DNA of 6,011 nt from Methylobacterium sp. (GTDB lineage: Bacteria > Pseudomonadota > Alphaproteobacteria > Rhizobiales > Beijerinckiaceae): assembly GCA_021154065.1 (NCBI GenBank), contig JAJKJG010000344.1, forward strand, positions 1-6,011. The letters are read 5' to 3'. Under the pieces are notes generated by a model. The model was not told where the DNA came from and searched no databases. It was given only the letters and a program-made list of their open reading frames with translations. The number at the start of each line of letters is the position of its first letter. The stretch's first letter is position 1. This document shows, piece by piece, positions 1 through 5,372 of this stretch. Made by a program: the position numbers and the translations under genes.

Positions 1-456
1 CCCGCTCGCGACCCAGCCGAACTCGGCATAATGCGGGTGCGGGCTGCCCGACGGCGAGAACAGCACGATGCGCGGGCTCTTCGGGTCGACGGTGTCGTGG
101 TAGTTCTTCAACAGCACGTCGTCGATGCGCCCGCCGCGCAGATTGATCGATCCGGCAAGGCTCGGGGTGTCGATCGCGAGCCTCGGGTTGCGCTGGAGCG
201 CCGCCTCGCGGGTCTCGACGACCGGCGTGCCCGGAAGGGTGGGAACGGTGCCCGGAACCGGCGCCGCCGGCCCGCCCTCCTTCGGGGCAGCGCCTGGGAT
301 CGGCGTCTGGGCCGGCTGCGCCGGCGCCGTTGGTTGCGTTTGCTGCGCCTGCTTCTGCTGCTGCATCTGCGGCACGCCGTAGAAATAGTTCCAGCCGATC
401 AGCACCACCACCGACAGCACGATGGCAAGAAGCAGATTCTTGTTGTCTTCACGCAT
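1..456 (-). CDS. yidC: Membrane protein insertase YidC, N-terminal part (runs off the left edge)
   Basis: YidC/Oxa1 family insertase of the inner membrane, which inserts and folds membrane proteins alone or with SecYEG. The 152 visible codons start at ATG 454-456. The protein opens with MREDNKN, then a first transmembrane segment (about residues 7-26) ending in WNYFYG. A Gln/Pro/Ala-rich linker follows (about 30-80), and then the start of the periplasmic beta-domain (about 83-152, with TPSLAGSINLRGGRIDD and FSPSGSPHPHYAEFGW). This is the layout of Gram-negative YidC. The five-helix core with the conserved Arg lies outside the window. The ATG overlaps the rnpA stop in an ATGCGTGA octamer and no strong Shine-Dalgarno precedes it, so translational coupling to rnpA is likely. 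No yidD lies between rnpA and yidC. The frame is open to base 1. Confidence 0.95.
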   Translation of the reverse strand, partial: MREDNKNLLLAIVLSVVVLIGWNYFYGVPQMQQQKQAQQTQPTAPAQPAQTPIPGAAPKEGGPAAPVPGTVPTLPGTPVVETREAALQRNPRLAIDTPSLAGSINLRGGRIDDVLLKNYHDTVDPKSPRIVLFSPSGSPHPHYAEFGWVASG

Positions 457-874
457 TGGCCGATCCGGTGGAAAGGATGCCGGCCGGCGCGATCGCGGCT
501 TTGGCCGGCCTGGGTCTGGTGACGATCGCCAAGGCGCGCTGGAGGTCGCCGACGAGAAGCGGGAAGGCGGCGACGAGAGCGGGCCGCCGCCCAATCACCA
601 CCACATCGGCATTGCGCCCGCCATGATCAACCGCGGCATGGCGGAACGCCTGTCGCAACCGCCGCCGGATGCGGTTGCGCTCGGTCGCATGGCCGACCTT
701 CTTCGTGACCGTCAAGCCGAAGCGCAATCCGCTCGCGTCGTCGCGCACGAGTCCCTGCACGGTCATCCGTTCAGTATGAAAGCGGCGGCCCGAAGCCGCC
801 GCCAGGAACTCGCGCCGTTTGGTCAGGCGGCCCGGAGCTGCGCCTCCGATGGGTCGCGCGCACGGGTCGCGCAT
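449..874 (-). CDS. rnpA: Ribonuclease P protein component
   Basis: Protein subunit of RNase P, which helps the catalytic RNA mature the 5' ends of tRNAs. From the chosen ATG the product is 141 aa. The family core is clear: GRLTKRREFLAAASG (residues 15-29), the beta strand LRFGLTVTKKVG, and the RNR signature within ERNRIRRRLRQAFR (65-78), a basic RNA-binding surface, followed by DVVVIGRRPAL. It sits directly after rpmH, its usual place. The start is uncertain. ATG 872-874 lies 10 nt after the rpmH stop but has no good Shine-Dalgarno. A longer frame from 964 would lie inside rpmH and adds residues unlike RnpA. The true start could also be a little downstream, since the family core begins only near residue 15. 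The 3' end overlaps yidC by 8 bases. Confidence 0.93.
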   Translation of the reverse strand: MRDPCARPIGGAAPGRLTKRREFLAAASGRRFHTERMTVQGLVRDDASGLRFGLTVTKKVGHATERNRIRRRLRQAFRHAAVDHGGRNADVVVIGRRPALVAAFPLLVGDLQRALAIVTRPRPAKAAIAPAGILSTGSANA

Positions 875-884
875 CTGGGAGATT

Positions 885-1019
885 TTAGGCGGACAGGCGC
901 TTGCGGCCGTGGGCGCGCCGGGCTGCGAGCACCTTGCGGCCGCCCTTCGTCTCCATGCGGGCACGGAAACCGTGCCGGCGCTTGCGAACGAGCTTGCTCG
1001 GTTGATAGGTCCTCTTCAC
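885..1019 (-). CDS. rpmH: 50S ribosomal protein L34
   Basis: Small, very basic protein of the large ribosomal subunit. The 44-residue product reads [17 protein letters not shown] after the initiator, continues [20 protein letters not shown] and ends GRKRLSA, which is near consensus for bacterial L34 and of the usual length. The start is GTG (1017-1019): a GGAG Shine-Dalgarno at 1027-1030 lies 7 nt upstream, and the family sequence begins exactly here. An ATG at 1024-1026 abuts the GGAG and is out of frame, so it is not the start. It is the first gene of the minus-strand operon with rnpA and yidC, with a promoter at about 1135-1163. Confidence 0.97.
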   Translation of the reverse strand: MKRTYQPSKLVRKRRHGFRARMETKGGRKVLAARRAHGRKRLSA

Positions 1020-1033
1020 GGCTCATCTCCGGT

Positions 1034-1064
1034 CGCGAGGGGGCGGCACGCCCGCGGCCTCGCG
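1034..1064 (-). promoter_or_regulatory. Strong hairpin just upstream of the rpmH ribosome binding site
   Basis: CGCGAGG (1034-1040) pairs with CCTCGCG (1058-1064), and inside it GGGCG (1041-1045) pairs with CGCCC (1049-1053) around a 3-nt loop. The result is a 12-bp GC-rich stem with one 4-nt bulge. In the minus-strand transcript it ends 3 nt before the GGAG of rpmH. A structure there could modulate initiation on rpmH, but this is inference. GC-rich DNA yields chance stems, so comparison with relatives decides. Confidence 0.4.
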
Positions 1065-1098
1065 GCTCCTCTCACGAATTGTGGCGCAAAAACGATCA

Positions 1099-1119
1099 GC
1101 GCTCCCGGGAAAGGAGCGC
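1099..1119 (-). other. Promoter-proximal hairpin in the rpmH leader
   Basis: GCGCTCC (1099-1105) and GGAGCGC (1113-1119) form a perfect 7-bp stem around a 7-nt loop. It would lie within the first 30 nt of the predicted rpmH transcript, where a stable stem could protect the 5' end or act in control. No T-tract follows, so it does not look like a terminator. Function is inferred from position only. Confidence 0.4.
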
Positions 1120-1134
1120 CGTCACATGGCGCGG

Positions 1135-1163
1135 CTTATGGCGGAAGGAGCTGCCAAAGTCAA
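1135..1163 (-). promoter_or_regulatory. Sigma70-type promoter of rpmH-rnpA-yidC
   Basis: On the minus strand, TTGACT (1163-1158) and CATAAG (1140-1135) are separated by exactly 17 bases. They match the TTGACA/TATAAT consensus at 5/6 and 4/6. Transcription would start near 1128, leaving a leader of about 110 nt before the rpmH GTG. The position and direction fit the operon; no start site has been measured. Confidence 0.6.
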
Positions 1164-1254
1164 CGTTCGGACGCACCCAGAGCTCCCCAAGACCGGCGGC
1201 TTTCGTCCCGTCACGAGGCCGTGACGGGGGTTCGCGGAACGTCCCGTACGCGGC

Positions 1255-1260
1255 TACATT
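1255..1260 (+). promoter_or_regulatory. Possible -10 element for the TVP38-flavoprotein-kinase operon
   Basis: TACATT lies about 27 nt before the GTG chosen for the first plus-strand gene and sits within GGCTACATTG, a form I associate with alphaproteobacterial -10 regions. No convincing -35 lies 16-18 bases upstream. The promoter must be somewhere in the ~120-base stretch between the divergent rpmH promoter and this gene. Confidence 0.25.
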
Positions 1261-1286
1261 GCTCGACCGGGGGGCGCGAGGCGAGC

Positions 1287-2117
1287 GTGGCGGCAGCGGA
1301 CCATTCCGAACAGGACCAGGCTCGCTCCTGGACGCGATACCTGCCGCTCGCGGCGCTCGGCGGCGCGATGGTCATCGTCTTCGCGACGGGCGCCCACCGG
1401 ATCTTCAGCCTCGAGACGATCGTCGCCTACCGCGACAAGCTTCAGGCCTTCGTCGACCACTACGGGCCGATGGCGGTCATCGCCTATGCGGCGGTCTACG
1501 TCATCGCGGTCGCGCTCTCCATCCCCGGCGCGGTGTTCCTGACGATTCTCGGCGGATTCCTGTTCGGATGGTTCTTCGGCGGCGCGGTCGCGGCGGTTTC
1601 GGCAACGCTCGGAGCGGTGCTGGTCTTCCTCATTGCCCGCACCTCGGTCGGCGATATCCTCGTCCGCAAGGCCGGGCCGAAGCTGCAGAAGTTCGCCGAC
1701 GGATTCCGCGAGGACGCGTTCTCCTACCTTCTCTTCCTCCGCTTCCTGCCCATCATGCCGTTCTGGATGACGAACCTCGCGGCGGCGCTTTTCGGCGTGC
1801 GGGCCGAGACCTTCGCCGTCGCGACCATGATCGGCATCCTGCCGGCGACCTTCACCTTCGCGACGGCCGGGGCAGGGCTCGACAGCGTGATCGCAGTCCA
1901 GAAGGCGTCGTTCCACGCCTGCAAGAACACCGGGCGGACGGATTGCGCGTTCGATCTCGACCTTTGGTCGATCCTCACGCCGCAGATTCTCGCCGCCTTC
2001 GCGGCCCTCGGCGTCATGGCCCTGATCCCAGTCATCATCCGCCACTGGCGCCGCCGGACGCCTGACGCGGCGGTGGCGAAGCCCTCGACGGCGACGGCCA
2101 AGCATCCTAACGCTTGA
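1287..2117 (+). CDS. TVP38/TMEM64 family (VTT domain) inner-membrane protein
   Basis: Polytopic inner-membrane protein of the VTT/DedA superfamily. Some relatives move lipids across membranes, but the substrate of the TVP38 branch is not settled. The 276-aa product has a first helix at about residues 19-35 and a second at about 62-80. The family core follows: SIPGAVFLTILGGFLFGWFFG (78-98), a re-entrant-type segment, and RFLPIMPFWMTNLAAALFG (152-170), with Arg152, Pro155, Pro158 and Asn163. A last helix (about 233-251) and a basic tail follow. A loop holds two cysteines, Cys212 and Cys220. GTG 1287 is chosen because GAGG (1278-1281) precedes it by 5 nt and it keeps helix 1 whole; ATG 1368 would cut it. 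The flavoprotein gene begins 22 nt downstream, a pairing I recall also as gene fusions. Confidence 0.88.
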   Translation: MAAADHSEQDQARSWTRYLPLAALGGAMVIVFATGAHRIFSLETIVAYRDKLQAFVDHYGPMAVIAYAAVYVIAVALSIPGAVFLTILGGFLFGWFFGGAVAAVSATLGAVLVFLIARTSVGDILVRKAGPKLQKFADGFREDAFSYLLFLRFLPIMPFWMTNLAAALFGVRAETFAVATMIGILPATFTFATAGAGLDSVIAVQKASFHACKNTGRTDCAFDLDLWSILTPQILAAFAALGVMALIPVIIRHWRRRTPDAAVAKPSTATAKHPNA

Positions 2118-2139
2118 GCTTTCGGCGGAGCGTTCTCCC

Positions 2140-3576
2140 TTGAGCGAGGTGCTGAAGCCCGATCTCTGCGTGATTGGCGCGGGCTCGGGCGGCTTGTCGG
2201 TCGCGGCGATCGCCGCCTCATTCGGCGTGCCGGTCGTCCTCATCGAGCGCGATCGCATGGGCGGCGACTGCCTCAATGTCGGCTGCGTGCCGTCGAAGGC
2301 GCTGATCGCCGCGGGCGAGCTCGCTCAAGGCATTCGCGACGGCGCGGGCTTCGGCATCGGCCGCAGCGACCCGCAGATCAACATGGCGCGGGTGCGCGAC
2401 CATGTCCGCGGCGTGATCGAAGCGATCGCCCCGAACGATTCGGCCGAGCGTTTCGCCGCGCTCGGCGTCCGCGTCATCAGGGCGGAGGCGCGCTTCACGG
2501 GGCCAGACACCGTCGCGGCGGGCGAGGTTGTCGTTCAGGCCCGTCGCTTCGTCCTCGCCACCGGCTCGCGCCCTTCCGCGCCGCCGATCCCGGGGCTCGA
2601 CCAGGTTCCGTACCTCACCAACGAGAGCGTCTTCGATCTTTCGCAGCAGCCGGAGCGGCTCCTCGTCATCGGCGGCGGGCCGATCGGGGCGGAGCTGGCG
2701 CAGGCCCACCGGCGCCTGGGCGCCGAGGTCGCGATCCTCGAGGCCGCCCGCCTCCTCCCCCGCGACGACCCCGAGATGGCGGCGGTGCTCGAGCGCGCGC
2801 TCCTCAAGGACGGGATCGAGCTCCATACCGGGATCAGGATCGAACGGATCGAGCAGCGGGACGACCGCGTCGTCGTCGTGCTCCGGTCCGGCGACGCGCC
2901 GATAACCCTTGAAGGCAGTCACCTTCTCGTCGCGGCCGGGCGGCGGCCGGTCACCGAGGAGCTCGGGCTCGAAGCCGCCGGGATCGCCCACGACAAGGGC
3001 GGCATCATCGTCGACAGCGGCCTGCGCACGACGAACCGGCGCGTCTACGCCATCGGCGACTGCGCCGGGCCGGGCGGCGGCCCGTACAAGTTCACCCACG
3101 TCGCGAACTACCACGCCGGTCTCGTGATCCGCAGCGCCCTCTTCCGGCTGCCGGTGAAGGTCGACACGAGCACGATCCCGCGCGTGACCTACACCGACCC
3201 GGAGATCGCCTCGGTCGGCATGACCGAGGAGGAGGCGCGCGCGAGCCGGACCGCATTCCGCATCCTGCGGTGGCCGGTCGCCGAGAACGATCGCGCCCAG
3301 GCGGAGCATCGCACCGCCGGGCATGTGAAGGCGCTCGTCACCAGGCGCGGCAAGATTCTCGGCTGCGCGATCGCAGCGGCGCAGGCCGGCGACCTGATCG
3401 TGCCGTGGGCACTTGCCATGGCGAAGCGCCTCAAGGTCCAGGACCTCGCCGGGCTCGTGTTCCCGTATCCGACGCTGTCCGAGGTGACGAAGCGCGCCGC
3501 GGTCGAGTTTCTGAGGCCTTCCGCCGAGAGCCCGTGGCTACGGCGCGCCATCGCCTTCGGGCGACGGTTCGGCTGA
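2140..3576 (+). CDS. FAD-dependent pyridine nucleotide-disulfide oxidoreductase, mercuric reductase/lipoamide dehydrogenase-like
   Basis: Class I flavoprotein disulfide reductase of 478 aa, a usual length. FAD site GAGSGG (13-18) and IERD (35-38); redox-active CLNVGC with Cys44 and Cys49; ATGSRP (140-145); NAD(P) site IGGGPIG (177-183) followed by LEAA with Glu201, which favours NADH over NADPH; second FAD motif YAIGDCAG (303-310); dimerization domain from about 345. The interface motif is FPYPTLSE (441-448): Tyr443 stands where lipoamide dehydrogenase and glutathione reductase have the catalytic His of HPT, and Glu448 is kept. Mercuric reductase also lacks that His, but this protein has neither the MerA N-terminal HMA domain nor its C-terminal Cys pair, and no mer genes are near. 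Substrate unknown. Start TTG 2140 has GGAG (2127-2130) 9 nt upstream; GTG 2149 is the alternative. It is the second gene of the operon-like set, and the kinase starts 11 nt after its stop. Confidence 0.88.
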   Translation: MSEVLKPDLCVIGAGSGGLSVAAIAASFGVPVVLIERDRMGGDCLNVGCVPSKALIAAGELAQGIRDGAGFGIGRSDPQINMARVRDHVRGVIEAIAPNDSAERFAALGVRVIRAEARFTGPDTVAAGEVVVQARRFVLATGSRPSAPPIPGLDQVPYLTNESVFDLSQQPERLLVIGGGPIGAELAQAHRRLGAEVAILEAARLLPRDDPEMAAVLERALLKDGIELHTGIRIERIEQRDDRVVVVLRSGDAPITLEGSHLLVAAGRRPVTEELGLEAAGIAHDKGGIIVDSGLRTTNRRVYAIGDCAGPGGGPYKFTHVANYHAGLVIRSALFRLPVKVDTSTIPRVTYTDPEIASVGMTEEEARASRTAFRILRWPVAENDRAQAEHRTAGHVKALVTRRGKILGCAIAAAQAGDLIVPWALAMAKRLKVQDLAGLVFPYPTLSEVTKRAAVEFLRPSAESPWLRRAIAFGRRFG

Positions 3577-3587
3577 GGCTTCCCGGC

Positions 3588-5051
3588 GTGCCCGCGACCG
3601 CGAGCAGCGAGCGAAAGGCGGACGGTCCCGTCCGGGAATCGACGTTCGGGCTTTCGGCCCGCCTTCTCGTCTTGACGGTGCTGTTCGTCATGCTCGCCGA
3701 GGTGCTGATCTACTTCCCCTCGGTCGCGAATTTCCGGCGCAATTGGCTGAACGACCGGCTCGCCGCGGCGCAGGTTGCCGCGCTCGTGCTCGACGCCGCG
3801 CCCGCCGAAAGCCTGCCGGCCGAGCTTCAGGCCCGGCTTCTCGAAGGCGTCGGCGCGCGCGCCGTCGCGATCCGTGGCGGCGGCACGCGCCGGCTCCTTG
3901 CGGCCTCCGACATGCCGGCCGAGGTCGCCCGCACCGTCGACCTGCGCGAGGTGAGCTGGCTGACGCTGATCCGCGACGCCTTCATGGTCCTGCTGTGGCC
4001 GGCCGAGCAGCCGATCCGGGTTCTCGGAAAGGGCATGGCGGGCGCCGATTTCGTCGAGATCGTGCTCGATCAGAAGCCGCTTCGCGACGCGATGCTGGAG
4101 TTCTCCCGCAACATCCTGATCCTCTCCCTAGTCATCTCGGGCATCACCGCGAGCTTGGTTTATTTCGCGCTCCAGTTCTTCATCGTGCGGCCGGTGCGGC
4201 GACTCACCGGCGCGATCGCGGCCTTCGGCGACGAGCCCGAGGACGCTTCCCGCATTCTCGCGCCGTCGCGTCGCACCGACGAGATCGGCGTCGCCGAGCG
4301 CTCGCTCGCGCAGATGGAGACCGCGCTCGCCGACGTGCTGCGCCAGAAGAGCCACCTCGCCGAGCTCGGCCTCGCGGTCAGCAAGATCAACCACGAGCTG
4401 CGCAACATGCTGACAACCGCGCAGCTCCTGACCGACCGCCTCGAGGGCATCGCCGATCCGGCCGTGCAGCGGGTCGCGCCGCGGCTCGTCGCGACGCTCG
4501 GGCGGGCGATCGAGTTCTGCCAGGCGACGCTCGCCTACGGCCGGGCCGCCGAGCGCCTGCCCGAGCGACGCCGCGTGCTGCTTGCCCCGATCGTGACCGA
4601 GCTGCGCGATCTGACCGCGCTCGTCGCAAGCGCCGGGATCTCGCTGCAATCGGAAGTCGCGCCGGACCTCGAGGTCGACGCCGATCCGGACCAGCTCTCG
4701 CGGGTGCTGGTGAACCTCGTGCGCAACAGCGTGCAGGCGCTGAGCCAGGCCGGAACGCGCGACGGGCCGCCGCGAGTAGCGATCACGGCCCGGCGTGAAG
4801 GCAGCACGGTGACAATCCATGTGTCCGACAATGGACCCGGCATCCCGGAGCAGGCGCGCGGCCGCCTCTTCTCGGCCTTCCGCAGCTCGGGCCGGGCGGG
4901 CGGTGCCGGGCTCGGGCTCGCGATCTCAGCCGAGCTCGTGCGCCTGCATGGCGGCACGCTGTCCCTCGAGCCGACGCCGGCCGGCGCCTGCTTCCGCATC
5001 GTGCTCCCGGACCGGGAGGCGCGATCAGGCGGAGCGGTGGGAGGCGGTTAG
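3588..5051 (+). CDS. HAMP-containing sensor histidine kinase
   Basis: Two-component membrane kinase of 487 aa that autophosphorylates on His and passes phosphate to a response regulator. Transmembrane helix 1 is about residues 23-43, an extracytoplasmic sensor region of about 130 aa (45-173) with no family I recognise comes next, then helix 2 (about 175-198) and a HAMP linker (about 198-250). The H-box INHELRNML has phospho-acceptor His269. The ATP-binding domain has N-box LVNLVRNSVQAL (Asn380), G1 DNGPGIP (414-420), F-box FSAF and G2 GAGLGLAIS (439-447). The H-box has Met where Pro is common (HELRNML), while HExxN, associated with phosphatase activity, is intact. Start GTG 3588 has GAGG (3575-3578) 9 nt before it and lies 11 nt after the flavoprotein stop, so co-transcription is likely. 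No response regulator is in the window, so the partner is elsewhere. Confidence 0.9.
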   Translation: MPATASSERKADGPVRESTFGLSARLLVLTVLFVMLAEVLIYFPSVANFRRNWLNDRLAAAQVAALVLDAAPAESLPAELQARLLEGVGARAVAIRGGGTRRLLAASDMPAEVARTVDLREVSWLTLIRDAFMVLLWPAEQPIRVLGKGMAGADFVEIVLDQKPLRDAMLEFSRNILILSLVISGITASLVYFALQFFIVRPVRRLTGAIAAFGDEPEDASRILAPSRRTDEIGVAERSLAQMETALADVLRQKSHLAELGLAVSKINHELRNMLTTAQLLTDRLEGIADPAVQRVAPRLVATLGRAIEFCQATLAYGRAAERLPERRRVLLAPIVTELRDLTALVASAGISLQSEVAPDLEVDADPDQLSRVLVNLVRNSVQALSQAGTRDGPPRVAITARREGSTVTIHVSDNGPGIPEQARGRLFSAFRSSGRAGGAGLGLAISAELVRLHGGTLSLEPTPAGACFRIVLPDREARSGGAVGGG

Positions 5052-5091
5052 CCGGTCGACCACGACCTTCCGCGAGTCGCCGGACAAGAGG

Positions 5092-5119
5092 TTGCAAAGC
5101 CCCCGCCAAGGCCTTAAGT
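5092..5119 (+). promoter_or_regulatory. Possible promoter of the tRNA-Arg gene
   Basis: TTGCAA (5092-5097, 4/6 to TTGACA) and TTAAGT (5114-5119, 3/6 to TATAAT) are 16 bases apart, about 47 nt before the tRNA 5' end. The -10 match is weak. No terminator is visible between the kinase stop (5051) and the tRNA, so read-through from the kinase operon is the alternative source of transcript. Confidence 0.3.
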
Positions 5120-5166
5120 CAGCCCTCCGACCGGCGGCTTTCCTAGCAAGGCGCGTCCGTCGATGG

Positions 5167-5243
5167 GCGCCCGTAGCTCAGCTGGATAGAGCACCAGACT
5201 ACGAATCTGGGGGTCAGAGGTTCGAATCCTTTCGGGCGCGCCA
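5167..5243 (+). tRNA. tRNA-Arg, anticodon ACG
   Basis: Complete 77-nt cloverleaf. The acceptor stem is GCGCCCG (5167-5173) with CGGGCGC (5233-5239), then discriminator G and an encoded CCA (5241-5243). The D-arm is GCTC...GAGC. The anticodon stem CCAGA/TCTGG encloses the loop CTACGAA with ACG at 5201-5203. A 5-nt variable loop follows, then T-stem AGAGG/CCTTT (one G-T wobble) around TTCGAAT. A34 would be deaminated to inosine by TadA so that the tRNA reads CGU, CGC and CGA. The sequence right after the CCA differs in character from that before it, which makes this gene a candidate integration site. Confidence 0.97.
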
Positions 5244-5291
5244 GCATTTTCAGAGACTTAGTAGAATCCCCCGCCAATGTGTGGGCGGTGC

Positions 5292-5309
5292 GGCTAACGA
5301 TGGGCTAAC
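5292..5309. repeat. Direct repeat GGCTAAC x2, 11-bp period, just 3' of the tRNA
   Basis: GGCTAAC occurs at 5292-5298 and 5303-5309, about 50 bases after the tRNA CCA. Closely spaced short direct repeats beside a tRNA are typical of the arm-type sites that tyrosine integrases bind, but two copies of seven bases is thin evidence. The whole stretch between the tRNA and the terminator (5244-5323) shows no gene. Confidence 0.25.
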
Positions 5310-5323
5310 ATGTCACTTACGTG

Positions 5324-5353
5324 AAAAGGACCTCGGCCCGGAGGGCGAGGTCC
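5324..5353 (-). terminator. Rho-independent terminator for the minus-strand small gene
   Basis: Read on the minus strand, GGACCTCG (5353-5346) pairs with CGAGGTCC (5335-5328). The stem is extended inward by CCC/GGG (5345-5343 with 5339-5337) across a one-base bulge and closed by a 3-nt loop, giving 11 bp in all. TTTT (5327-5324) follows immediately. It lies 20 bases after the stop of the gene at 5373 and points the same way. The plus-strand reading has no T-tract after the stem. The site supports real transcription of the minus strand here. Confidence 0.75.
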
Positions 5354-5372
5354 CCCTGCAGCGTTCAGCGCC

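Noticed and set aside
875..964. Longer RnpA reading frame starting at 964
   Set aside because: The extra 30 codons lie inside rpmH in another frame and do not resemble RnpA; the ATG at 872-874, just after the rpmH stop, is more plausible.
823..1026. 67-codon minus-strand frame starting at ATG 1024-1026
   Set aside because: It covers rpmH out of frame, the ATG touches the GGAG so spacing is wrong, and L34 from the GTG explains the region.
819..1286. Upstream extension of the VTT protein frame to ATG 819
   Set aside because: It would run through rpmH, the rpmH promoter and leader; the extension has no family resemblance, and GTG 1287 has a ribosome binding site.
422..2065. Long plus-strand open frames across 31-2065
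   Set aside because: They run antisense to yidC, rnpA and rpmH or overlap the VTT gene out of frame; Arg/Gly/Pro-rich products typical of GC-rich shadows.
2140..3576. Calling the flavoprotein mercuric reductase (merA)
   Set aside because: It lacks the C-terminal Cys pair and N-terminal metal-binding domain, and no other mer genes are near.
3743..4798. 351-codon plus-strand frame inside the kinase gene
   Set aside because: Extremely Arg/Ala-rich out-of-frame shadow; the kinase motifs are in the other frame.
5054..5061. Palindrome GGTCGACC after the kinase gene as operator or terminator
   Set aside because: Eight bases with no loop or T-tract; expected by chance in GC-rich DNA.
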